Source: Roseateles koreensis
Lineage (GTDB): Bacteria; Pseudomonadota; Gammaproteobacteria; Burkholderiales; Burkholderiaceae_C
Direction: 5' to 3'
NCBI RefSeq assembly: GCF_028595305.1
Contig: NZ_JAQQXS010000016.1
Coordinates: forward strand, 38,718 to 102,717
DNA length: 64,000 nt
The notes under the pieces are model-generated. The model had not been told where the DNA came from and searched no databases. It saw only the letters and a list, made by a program, of their open reading frames with translations. A program made the translations under genes and the position numbers. Below, piece after piece: positions 56,785 to 64,000 of the stretch (the first letter of the stretch is position 1; each line of letters opens with the position of its first letter).

Positions 56785-57987
56785 TCAGAACTCTTTGGAC
56801 AGCTCGAACAGCAGTATCGAAGGCAGGGCGTCGGCGAGGTGCTGGCGCGAAATTCGAGCCAGACCGTCGGCGGTGGCGGTGGAGAGTTGGGTGGTGTGCG
56901 CCGTGGCCATCACCTCGATGAAGGTGAACAAGGGCACCTCGCGCATGATGTCTTCGAACAGCATGTCGAAGTCGGGGCCGCGCAGCGCACCTTCAAACAC
57001 GATGCCGTGCGGCAGGCCTTCGGCGCAGAACAGGGTGGCTTCGTCCATGCTGCCCACCACGTCGACGATCAGGCCCATGTGTTGGATGGCGGCTTGAATC
57101 TGGTTTCGCAAATCACGCGTTTCGGCAATGATCAGCACGTGGCTACCGGCCAGGGGCTTGGAGTTGCTGGAGGGTTGGTAGTCCGTCAGGCGCTTGTTGG
57201 CTTTGGCGGCAGTTTGCTCAGGTGCGCTTGAGGCTTCGCGGGCGGTGCCGTCGCCGGAGAGCCCGGGCTCTTCACCCACGGTATGCGGAAACTCCAGTGT
57301 CAGCACGGTGATGCCGGCCTCGTCTTCTCGCAGGGGCAGCACGCCCATGGTGATGGCCGTTTGTTCAATCAGGCGCCAGCCCAGTGAGTTCATGGCCTGC
57401 GGCAACTCCTGGCTGCGCGGATCGTCTAACAAATCAAGTGAGCGGTGTGCAAATCGGCAGACCAGCCGTGCCTTGGCAGGCCAAGAGGTCAAGTCCAGGC
57501 GAAGGTCAATGGATGAATGGGTATTGGCAATGGCCCAGTCCATCACCGCATTCAGCAGGGAGAACAGCAAGGAACCATCGGCCAGCACCTCGATGGGTTT
57601 GAGCACTTGGCGGATCTGGATACCGCGGGCCTGGGTTTCGCGGCTGCGTTGTGTCAGCACGCTGCGCAGGATTTGCGTGAGATGGAGACGCTCCCGCGAG
57701 ATGCGCAAACGCCCAGAGGCTAGGCGTGCCAACTGCTGCCCGATCATGCCGGCCTCGCGGGCTTGTGAGACGCTCTCGCGCAGTGCTCTCAGGCTTTGCC
57801 GGTCGATCTGTCCCGTGCTGACCAAGTTGTGAATGCGCTCTAGCGCGGAACTTAAGGGCCCAGCGATTTCAGCACCCAGCAGCTGAACAATCTCGCCCCA
57901 TTGCGCGTGGTTCGGCCCAATGGCGACGTCGTTGGCGGCGGCATTGGCTGAAAGCGCATTGTTGGGGGGCGGCGTTGTCGTGGTCAT
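56785..57987 (-). CDS. Degenerate histidine kinase with pseudo-receiver
   Basis: The 400-residue soluble protein has a HisKA-like helix, an HATPase-like middle (LLFSLLNAVMDWAIANT) and a C-terminal receiver-like domain (about 283-395). The expected phosphoacceptor is missing: GAEIAGPL stands where HELRTPL would be, with Ala39 at the His position. The N-box has MDWA for DNA, and the receiver has Glu332 (IVFEGAL) at the Asp site and no acidic pair. Phosphotransfer is therefore unlikely; a scaffold or binding role is plausible. The start at 57987 is one of two close ATGs. Confidence 0.75.
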   Translation of the reverse strand: MTTTTPPPNNALSANAAANDVAIGPNHAQWGEIVQLLGAEIAGPLSSALERIHNLVSTGQIDRQSLRALRESVSQAREAGMIGQQLARLASGRLRISRERLHLTQILRSVLTQRSRETQARGIQIRQVLKPIEVLADGSLLFSLLNAVMDWAIANTHSSIDLRLDLTSWPAKARLVCRFAHRSLDLLDDPRSQELPQAMNSLGWRLIEQTAITMGVLPLREDEAGITVLTLEFPHTVGEEPGLSGDGTAREASSAPEQTAAKANKRLTDYQPSSNSKPLAGSHVLIIAETRDLRNQIQAAIQHMGLIVDVVGSMDEATLFCAEGLPHGIVFEGALRGPDFDMLFEDIMREVPLFTFIEVMATAHTTQLSTATADGLARISRQHLADALPSILLFELSKEF

Positions 57988-58157
57988 GCGGATTTGCAAT
58001 CTGCGTATCGTCCTGAGTACCTGTTTGGCGCTTTGGCACAGGGCACGCAGCGGTCGCCATCGTCATCGGGGATGGCATGCAACGTCTATCCCCCAATCCG
58101 GGGGAATTCGAAGTAATGCGGAATCGTCGGCCGGTAATGGCGCAAGTTTTCACATAT

Positions 58158-59423
58158 TCATGGTGTTTTAGCGACGACCTTTGCTTGAATCAGGGATTCA
58201 ATTTCGGCATCGCTCAGCCCCGCTTCGCGCAGCAGGTCTTCGGTGTGCTGCCCCAGCAGGGGCGGCGGCTGCCGATAACGCACAGGCGTGACGGACATTT
58301 TGATCGGGCTGGCAACCAGCCGAAGACGCTCGGTCAAGGGATGCGCCATGGGTACCGTCATCTCACGCGCCTGGATATGGGGGTCCGCAAAGGCCTCGGC
58401 CAGATTGTTGATGGCTCCGCACGGGACTTTCGCGGCCTCCATGGCGGACAGCCAGTGTTGCCGGGAGTTCGTTTTGATAACGCCAGAGATAAGCGGTACC
58501 AGAATTTCCCGGTGACGTACACGTTGCGAGTTATGGCTGAATCTTGGGTCGACTGCCCATTCTGGATGGCCGAGGATGGCGCTGAACTTGGTGAATTGCG
58601 TGTCATTGCCCACGGCAACGATCAGATGGCCGTCGCTTGCCTCGAACACCTGGTAAGGCACGATGTTCTGGTGTGCATTGCCCATGCGCCCCGGCGCCTT
58701 GTCGGTGCAGAGGAAATTGGCTCCCAGATTGGCCAGCATAGCCAACTGGGTGTCCAGCAAGGCCATGTCGATGGTCTGGCCCTGGCCGGTCGCATCGCGG
58801 TGGCGCAGCGCGGCGAGGATAGCGACTGTGGCATACAGCCCGGTGAAGAGGTCGGCGACGGCGACCCCCACTTTTTGTGGACCACCCCCGGGCAAGTCGT
58901 CACGTTCACCCGTGACGCTCATCAGGCCACCCATGCCTTGCACGGCGTAGTCGTAGCCGGCCCGGTCTTTGTAGGGTCCTGATTGGCCGAAGCCGGTGAT
59001 GGAGCACACGATCAGCCCGGGGTTTTCCGCCTGCAGGCTTTGTGCGTCCAGTCCGTAGCGAGCCAGGTCGCCCACCTTGAAGTTCTCGACCAGTACGTCG
59101 ACGCTGGCCGCTAGGTGGCGAATCAAGCCTTGCCCTTGCGGCGTGGCAATGTCGATGGCAATGGAGCGCTTGTTGCGGTTGGCCCCCAGGTAGTAGGCGG
59201 CCTCGCTGGTGTCGGCGCCGGCGTCGTCCTTCAAGTAGGGCGGGCCCCATGCGCGGGTGTCGTCGCCCGAGCCAGGGCGCTCCACCTTGATCACGTCGGC
59301 ACCCAGGTCGGCCAGCGTTTGGGTACACCAGGGGCCGGCGAGCACGCGCGAGAGGTCCAGCACCCGCACACCGGCAAGCGCCATGGCGGGAATCGAGTCG
59401 ATGAGTGAGGCCGTTTGTTGCAT
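58158..59423 (-). CDS. CaiB/BaiF family CoA transferase
   Basis: The 421-residue class III CoA transferase has the catalytic Asp in VGVAVADLFTGLYA, the VRVLDLSRVLAGPWCTQTLA start, ADVIKVERPGSGDDTRAWGP and the small domain GGGPQ loop. The acyl substrate cannot be read from the sequence. The ATG at 59423 starts just before the conserved domain; a frame extends 243 nt further upstream without support. Confidence 0.9.
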   Translation of the reverse strand: MQQTASLIDSIPAMALAGVRVLDLSRVLAGPWCTQTLADLGADVIKVERPGSGDDTRAWGPPYLKDDAGADTSEAAYYLGANRNKRSIAIDIATPQGQGLIRHLAASVDVLVENFKVGDLARYGLDAQSLQAENPGLIVCSITGFGQSGPYKDRAGYDYAVQGMGGLMSVTGERDDLPGGGPQKVGVAVADLFTGLYATVAILAALRHRDATGQGQTIDMALLDTQLAMLANLGANFLCTDKAPGRMGNAHQNIVPYQVFEASDGHLIVAVGNDTQFTKFSAILGHPEWAVDPRFSHNSQRVRHREILVPLISGVIKTNSRQHWLSAMEAAKVPCGAINNLAEAFADPHIQAREMTVPMAHPLTERLRLVASPIKMSVTPVRYRQPPPLLGQHTEDLLREAGLSDAEIESLIQAKVVAKTP

Positions 59424-59473
59424 TGTGGGATTGTCCGCCACGCGTTGTGCGCGGCGCCTCCGATAATCCCCGC

Positions 59474-60028
59474 ATGACGATGCTGTATCAACGACAGATT
59501 TGGGGCTGGGCGCCGGCCTTGGTTGTTCTGCTGGGCGCTTGTTCGCTCGCCCTGGACTGGCGCGAGGTGCGCCCGGAGGGGGCTGACTTGCTGGCTTTAT
59601 TTCCCTGCAAGCCTGAGGTGCTGAGCCGACCGAACATGGCGCCAGCGCCGGGTGCATCTGGTGCACAGAGCGTAAGCAACGCCAGTGGCGTCATGGGGCT
59701 TGCGCAGTGCAAGTCGGGCGGCATGAGCTTTTCTTTGTCATGGGCGGAGGTACCAGACTTGCCGATGGTCACACCGGCTTTGACGCAGATGCGGGCAAGC
59801 CTGACCACTAAACTGGCGGCCAGCGGCGCAGAGGCACAGGCGGTGCAGATTGCGGGGATGACACCCAATCCCGCGGCAATGCAGCAGTTGATGCTGTCAG
59901 GTTCGCAGGCGGCGCAGCTTGCGGTGTTCACCCGGGGGCGGCGGGTTTACCAGGCCGTGATGTTGAGCCCCAAGCCAGACGCGGGTACTTGGCAAACTTT
60001 TCTGGACGGCGTGCGCTTGGGCTCGTGA
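59474..60028 (+). CDS. Hypothetical lipoprotein
   Basis: The 184-residue protein has a short hydrophobic start and a lipobox, VLLGAC, then a mostly polar body with Cys45 and a C-terminal AGTWQTFLDGVRLGS. No family is recognised. It is followed by the PTS genes at 60092 but is probably separate. The start at 59474 gives the lipoprotein signal. Confidence 0.7.
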   Translation: MTMLYQRQIWGWAPALVVLLGACSLALDWREVRPEGADLLALFPCKPEVLSRPNMAPAPGASGAQSVSNASGVMGLAQCKSGGMSFSLSWAEVPDLPMVTPALTQMRASLTTKLAASGAEAQAVQIAGMTPNPAAMQQLMLSGSQAAQLAVFTRGRRVYQAVMLSPKPDAGTWQTFLDGVRLGS

Positions 60029-60091
60029 AGTCTTGATTGAACTCTTCGATCTTGATTCTGCCCCGTTTATTTCAGCATTGATAATGTCGCC

Positions 60092-60499
60092 ATGCCCGGA
60101 CTTCTCGTGATCGCCCATGCGCCTCTGGCCTCTGCCCTCAAGGCAGTGGCAGAGCATACGTTTCCGCAATGCGCGGCACAGCTGTCGGTACTCGACGTGA
60201 TGCCCGACATGTCTCAGGACATGATTGAGGCGCAGGCTCGGGCGCTCTTGGTGGCTGCGGGTCATGCCGAGTGTCTTGTGCTGACCGACGTCTTTGGCGC
60301 TTCTCCCCACAATGCCGCCCTGCGTTTGCGCAGCGATACGGTGCAGGTGTTGTGCGGCGTCAATGCGCCCATGTTGTGGCGCTCGCTTTGCTATGCGTGT
60401 GAGCCTTTGGCTGTGCTCGCCCAGCGCGCGCTGGAGGGGGGCACCGCAGGCATCATGCTTTGCAATGAGTCGTCTTCGAATTTTTCTTCTAAGCCCTAA
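60092..60499 (+). CDS. PTS EIIA component, mannose/fructose type
   Basis: The 135-residue protein is an EIIA-Man-type domain with the phosphorylated His9 in LLVIAHAPLAS and the LVLTDVFGASPHNAA loop. No EIIB or EIIC genes are present, so it likely serves in a regulatory PTS instead of sugar import. HPr follows 5 nt later, and EI lies at 61800. Confidence 0.92.
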   Translation: MPGLLVIAHAPLASALKAVAEHTFPQCAAQLSVLDVMPDMSQDMIEAQARALLVAAGHAECLVLTDVFGASPHNAALRLRSDTVQVLCGVNAPMLWRSLCYACEPLAVLAQRALEGGTAGIMLCNESSSNFSSKP

Positions 60500-60504
60500 C
60501 CTCA

Positions 60505-60774
60505 ATGATCAAATCCACTTTGACCATCAGCAACAAGCTGGGCTTGCATGCCCGCGCATCGGCCAAGTTGACCAAGTTGGCCGGCTCTTTCCAATGTGAG
60601 GTCTTCATGAGCCGCAACAGCCGGCGTGTCAATGCCAAGAGCATCATGGGGGTGATGATGCTGGCAGCCGGACTGGGCTCGCAGGTTGAGCTAGAAACCG
60701 AGGGGCCCGATGAACAGGCCGCGCACGACGCCTTGACCGCCCTGGTGAACGACAAGTTCGGCGAAGGCCAGTAA
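60505..60774 (+). CDS. ptsH: HPr phosphocarrier protein
   Basis: The 89-residue HPr has the active His15 (GLHARAS) and Ser46 (VNAKSIMGVM), the latter the site used by HprK in bacteria that have it. It relays phosphate from EI to EIIA. The gene is 5 nt after the EIIA gene. Confidence 0.95.
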   Translation: MIKSTLTISNKLGLHARASAKLTKLAGSFQCEVFMSRNSRRVNAKSIMGVMMLAAGLGSQVELETEGPDEQAAHDALTALVNDKFGEGQ

Positions 60775-60785
60775 GCTCGAACTTC

Positions 60786-60819
60786 CACTGACCGGCATGA
60801 GCTTGACGGCCGGTCAGTG
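60786..60819. terminator. Hairpin between ptsH and the OlsB-like gene
   Basis: A perfect 11-bp stem, CACTGACCGGC (60786-60796) with GCCGGTCAGTG (60809-60819), encloses a 12-nt loop between convergent genes. The T-run is short (TTCCTT), so it is a moderate terminator candidate. Confidence 0.55.
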
Positions 60820-60824
60820 TTCCT

Positions 60825-61673
60825 TCACTCGATGAAGTGCCGACGATAGCGTGCGGGCAGGTCGGCAATGCGCATCATCATTGGCAGATCGGCCGTGTTG
60901 AAGTCCGGGTCCCACGCCGGCGCGCCCAGAATGCGTGCGCCGCAACGCAGATATCCTTTGATCAACGGCGGCGCTTCTGCGGGGAGATCGTGACGCAATT
61001 CCTCGACGGGCAATGGCAACCGGGGGCGTACCTGCCACTCGATGCTAGCGAGGTGGGTTTTTTCCAGTTGTTTCCACAGGCTGGCGGCGAAATGCCCGCC
61101 GTCGCGCATGCTCACACTGGCGCAGCCAATCATGGTGTCGAGCTCATTGCGGAGCATGAACTCCGCCAAGGCGCCCCAAAGCACCATGATGGCACCCCCG
61201 GAGCGATGATCGGGGTGAATGCAGGAGCGGCCCAACTCCACCATGCGATCGCGCAAGCTCCGCAGGCGAGTCAGATCGAATTCCGTCTCGCTGTAGAGCC
61301 CGCCCGCCCGCTTGGCGGCCGCAGGGGTGAGCACCCGGTAGGTGCCGATCACCTTGCCAAGATCCCCGTCCTTGCGGACTTCACGCACCAGCAGGTGTTC
61401 GCAGAACGCGTCGAACGCGTCCACATCCAGGCCGGGTGGAGTGCCCTTCGGGGTGCACAAGCGTGCCCCCATTTCTTCAGCAAAAACCTGGTATCTCAGC
61501 GCCTGGGCTTGCCGAATGTCTGCATCGCTGCGCGCCCAAGCCACGTCCAGCCGTGCTGCAGTCGGGCGTGCAGCAGCCTTTTCGTCCGCCTTGGGGGGAT
61601 GAAGTGACCTCCGGTCGCTGGCCACAGGGCGCAGATCGGAGAAGGGGAGCGTCGGCAGGGGTAGATCCCTCAT
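60825..61673 (-). CDS. OlsB-like GNAT acyltransferase
   Basis: The 282-residue protein matches the hemolysin/OlsB-type N-acyltransferase family (ornithine lipid synthesis): RQAQALRYQVFAEEMGARL, CEHLLVREVRKDGDLGKVIG, FDLTRLRSLRDRMVELGRSC and IGCASVSMRDGGHFAASLW. OlsB adds a 3-hydroxy-acyl chain to ornithine; olsA is not in the window. It separates ptsH and ptsI on the opposite strand. Confidence 0.85.
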   Translation of the reverse strand: MRDLPLPTLPFSDLRPVASDRRSLHPPKADEKAAARPTAARLDVAWARSDADIRQAQALRYQVFAEEMGARLCTPKGTPPGLDVDAFDAFCEHLLVREVRKDGDLGKVIGTYRVLTPAAAKRAGGLYSETEFDLTRLRSLRDRMVELGRSCIHPDHRSGGAIMVLWGALAEFMLRNELDTMIGCASVSMRDGGHFAASLWKQLEKTHLASIEWQVRPRLPLPVEELRHDLPAEAPPLIKGYLRCGARILGAPAWDPDFNTADLPMMMRIADLPARYRRHFIE

Positions 61674-61799
61674 GGGCAGCCTCAGTTCAAATCGTTGAAA
61701 GCCTTGCCATGCTCGGTCTTGCGGGTGACGCAGCCGTGACGCGCGAATGACGATTCAATGACGACACCCGACAGCCCCGCCGGCTGCTAAAGTCAAGGC

Positions 61800-63575
61800 A
61801 TGAGCTTCCAGGTCTTTGGCATCCCGGTATCGCGTGGCGTGGCTATTGGCCGCGCCGTCTTGGTGACGTCCAGCCGCGTCGACGTGGCGCACTATTTCAT
61901 TACTGACGAGCAGGTCATCGCCGAAATTCAGCGAGCCACTCAGGCGCGTGATGAGGTAGCGCAGGAGCTTGAAGCACTCAAGCAGGACCTGCCGCACGAC
62001 GCCCCGCATGAGTTGGCGGCCTTGCTGGACGTGCATTTGATGCTTCTGCACGATGAGGCCTTGGTGGGCGCCACCCGGCAGTGGATTGTTGAGCGGCACT
62101 ACAACGCCGAATGGGCCTTGTCTGCGCAGTTGGAAGTTCTGGCGCGCCAGTTCGACGAGATGGAAGACGACTACCTGCGCGAACGCAAGGCGGACCTTGA
62201 GCAGGTGGTTGAACGCATCTTGAGTGCCTTGGCCCGCGAGCAAGGGCGCACACCCAGTGATGCCGCCAGTGTGGTGCAGCGCGACTTCGCGGGCGAAGAC
62301 CCGCTGCTGCTGGTGGCTGCAGACATCGCGCCCGCCGACATGATGCAGTTCAAGCGGAGTGTGTTTCATGGATTCATCACCGACATTGGCGGCAAAACCT
62401 CGCACACGGCTATCGTCGCGCGCAGCATGGATATTCCGGCCGTGGTCGGCACAAGAGAAGCCTCGCGCCTGATCCGCCAAGACGATTGGGTCATCATCGA
62501 CGGTGATGCCGGCGCGGTGATCGTCAATCCTTCGCCCATCATGTTGGAGGAATATCGCTTCCGTCAGCGTCAAAGCGAGTTGGAGCGTGCCCGCCTGGCA
62601 CGGCTGCGCCATACGCCCGCCGTCACGCTGGATGGCGAAAAAGTCGCTCTGCACGCCAATATTGAACTGCCAGCAGATGCAACGGCCGCCATCGATGCCG
62701 GCGCCACCGGCGTTGGCTTGTTTCGTAGCGAATTCCTGTTCATGAATCGGGAGGGCGAATTGCCCGACGAGGAGGAGCAGTTCCTGGCCTATCGGGCGGC
62801 CGTCGAGGCGATGCGCGGCCTGCCCGTCACCATTCGCACGGTCGATGTGGGCGCAGACAAGCCGCTGGACCGCATGAGTGCCAGCGAATTGCGCCATGAA
62901 CACGTCTTGAATCCCGCCATGGGGTTGCGGGCCATTCGTTGGAGCCTCTCCGAGCCCAGCATGTTCCGCCAGCAATTGCGCGCAATCTATCGAGCTAGCG
63001 CGTTCGGCAAAGTGCGGGTCTTGATCCCCATGGTCGCACACCTGGGTGAGATGCGGCAGATTCAGGAGTCGTTGAAAAAAGTTCAACAGCAACTGACCGA
63101 CGCAGGGCGGGCCTTCACCAAGGTCGACTTGGGCGTCATGATTGAAATCCCCGCTGCAGCCCTGATGCTTCCCTTGCTGCTGCCCTATGTCGACTTTGTA
63201 TCAATTGGCACCAACGACCTGATTCAGTACACCCTGGCGATTGATCGCGCCGATGAGGCGGTGGCGCATCTGTATGACCCCTGGCATCCGGCGGTGCTGC
63301 ATCTGCTGGCGACAACCATTGCACAGGCGCGCGCCGCGGATAAATCCGTGAGCGTTTGCGGTGAGATGGCTGGTGACCCCTTGTTCACTGACTTACTGTT
63401 AGCGATGGGCTTGCGCAGTTTCTCGATGCATCCGTCTCAAATACCCTCGGTGAAGCAGCGGGTACTTCGGGCGGACGCCTCCCGTTTGGCTCGCCTGTTG
63501 CCCGACCTAGCGGCCAGCGAAGACCCGCAGGCCGCCGTGGAAGCCGCGTTCAGCGCCGTGCGACGAAATCATTGA
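61800..63575 (+). CDS. ptsI: Phosphoenolpyruvate-protein phosphotransferase (EI)
   Basis: The 591-residue enzyme I has an N-terminal HPr-binding domain, the phosphorylated His202 in DIGGKTSHTAIVARS, a C-terminal PEP-binding barrel with TGVGLFRSEFLFMNR and GTNDLIQYTLAIDRADE, and the catalytic Cys in SVCGEMAGDP. With HPr and EIIA-Man it forms a PTS without sugar permeases, likely regulatory. The start at 61800 overlaps no neighbour. Confidence 0.95.
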   Translation: MSFQVFGIPVSRGVAIGRAVLVTSSRVDVAHYFITDEQVIAEIQRATQARDEVAQELEALKQDLPHDAPHELAALLDVHLMLLHDEALVGATRQWIVERHYNAEWALSAQLEVLARQFDEMEDDYLRERKADLEQVVERILSALAREQGRTPSDAASVVQRDFAGEDPLLLVAADIAPADMMQFKRSVFHGFITDIGGKTSHTAIVARSMDIPAVVGTREASRLIRQDDWVIIDGDAGAVIVNPSPIMLEEYRFRQRQSELERARLARLRHTPAVTLDGEKVALHANIELPADATAAIDAGATGVGLFRSEFLFMNREGELPDEEEQFLAYRAAVEAMRGLPVTIRTVDVGADKPLDRMSASELRHEHVLNPAMGLRAIRWSLSEPSMFRQQLRAIYRASAFGKVRVLIPMVAHLGEMRQIQESLKKVQQQLTDAGRAFTKVDLGVMIEIPAAALMLPLLLPYVDFVSIGTNDLIQYTLAIDRADEAVAHLYDPWHPAVLHLLATTIAQARAADKSVSVCGEMAGDPLFTDLLLAMGLRSFSMHPSQIPSVKQRVLRADASRLARLLPDLAASEDPQAAVEAAFSAVRRNH

Positions 63576-63687
63576 CTTTGGCATTCCGTTCAACCTGACT
63601 GCAGCGTCTTTTGCGGCCCGGTAGCGATGTCATCGCTGGGGCTGTTCAAGCCGTTCGGCAAGCCTTCATCAAATTTTTGGTGAAGTG

Positions 63688-63718
63688 TTCGCCAAGACCA
63701 GGAATACCGTGCTACAGT
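63688..63718 (+). promoter_or_regulatory. Weak candidate upstream rrn promoter
   Basis: TTCGCC (63688-63693) and TACAGT (63713-63718) are 19 nt apart. The sequence right after this -10 (CTTCGCTGCTGACAAGTTG) resembles the start of the P2 transcript, which hints at a duplicated promoter, but the elements are far from consensus. Confidence 0.25.
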
Positions 63719-63806
63719 AGAGGGCTTCGCTGCTGACAAGTTGCTTCTTTCGAAGCGGCGGACTGATGAAAGTCAGGGGTGGCGAAGGGGGGTGTTGATT
63801 GAAAGC

Positions 63807-63841
63807 GTTTTAAACAAGTTGTTGAATAAATTGTTTAAAAC
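63807..63841. promoter_or_regulatory. Perfect inverted repeat upstream of the rrn -35
   Basis: GTTTTAAACAA (63807-63817) and TTGTTTAAAAC (63831-63841) are exact 11-bp inverted repeats with a 13-nt spacer. The right arm ends 2 nt before the -35 hexamer. The region is AT-rich as an UP element would be, but the perfect symmetry suggests a protein-binding site or both. Confidence 0.6.
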
Positions 63842-63843
63842 AC

Positions 63844-63873
63844 TTGACGAGTTTAGTAAAAACAAGTCATAAT
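63844..63873 (+). promoter_or_regulatory. rRNA operon promoter
   Basis: TTGACG (63844-63849) and CATAAT (63868-63873) are 18 nt apart. Transcription would start near 63880 and run into the rRNA leader. The position just before a leader with box A supports this reading. Confidence 0.75.
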
Positions 63874-63879
63874 CTCGCT

Positions 63880-64000
63880 TCTGTGCTGTTGACGACAAGT
63901 TGATAGCAGCAAGCAAGACTTCAGGGTCTGCTTGCAACGAATTGATTGAACTCTAGGGTTTGGTTGATTTGAGTTCTTTAATAATTCACAGCCGATAAGC
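63880..64000 (+). other. rRNA operon leader with box A and a stem-loop
   Basis: GCAAGC (63909-63914) pairs with GCTTGC (63930-63935), with AGAC/GTCT extending the stem after a bulge, as a box B-like hairpin. Then TTCTTTAA (63974-63981) matches the antitermination box A, followed by CACAGCCGATAAG typical of Burkholderiales 16S leaders. The 16S gene begins beyond the window edge. Confidence 0.8.

Noticed and set aside
61755..63092. Minus-strand ORF of 445 codons inside ptsI
   Set aside because: It is the reverse-frame shadow of EI, whose motifs are intact on the plus strand.

Overview
The window is high-GC chromosomal DNA of a betaproteobacterium, most likely order Burkholderiales (Comamonadaceae or Roseateles/Rubrivivax-like). 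Supporting signs are the phoH-ybeY pair, the partial PTS (EIIA-Man/HPr/EI without sugar permeases), the dacC-dat-DUF493-lipB-lipA block, an IcmF fused mutase, and an rrn leader at the right edge with a box A-like TTCTTTAA. I cannot name a species. No insertion sequence, prophage, CRISPR array or tRNA is visible. Names are assigned by reading motifs; no database was searched.

Layout. 0-4 kb: an accessory-looking stretch with a truncated ECF sigma factor, two SRPBCC/AHSA1 proteins, a cupin and an orphan TorT-like binding protein. 4-5.6 kb: arsR-arsC-aqpS arsenic operon. 5.7-9.9 kb: sulfate-binding protein, then nikR and a TonB-dependent receptor preceded by a NikR-type palindrome. 10-14.6 kb: outer membrane factor-macA-macB efflux operon. 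14.8-19.8 kb: a CSSCGC outer-membrane protein, a DUF2946 protein and icmF, with a divergent AraC regulator. 21-38.7 kb: a galactan/galactose utilisation locus. 38.8-45 kb: two GST-family genes, a GYD protein, ruvAB and a two-component system. 45-56 kb: phoH-ybeY, corA, hemB, a predicted small RNA, hemJ, a VanZ protein, a ferredoxin, a hydrolase, dacC, dat, DUF493, lipB and lipA. 56-63.6 kb: a TlpA-like thioredoxin, a degenerate histidine kinase, a CoA transferase, a lipoprotein, EIIA-Man, HPr, an OlsB-like acyltransferase and EI. 63.8-64 kb: promoter and leader of an rRNA operon whose 16S gene lies outside.

How the genes work together. The largest coherent unit is the galactan locus. A TonB receptor would take up oligosaccharides, a GH53 endo-galactanase and a GH35 beta-galactosidase would release galactose, and AraFGH would import it. 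A dehydrogenase, a lactonase, DgoD, DgoK and DgoA form a complete De Ley-Doudoroff route to pyruvate and glyceraldehyde-3-phosphate, probably under the LysR/GbpR-like regulator. The nickel pair (NikR plus receptor) and the ars operon are small self-contained metal/metalloid systems. The most interesting undescribed element is the predicted ~112-nt small RNA between hemB and hemJ, which has a good promoter, a strong terminator and an anti-Shine-Dalgarno UCCUCC in a hairpin loop.
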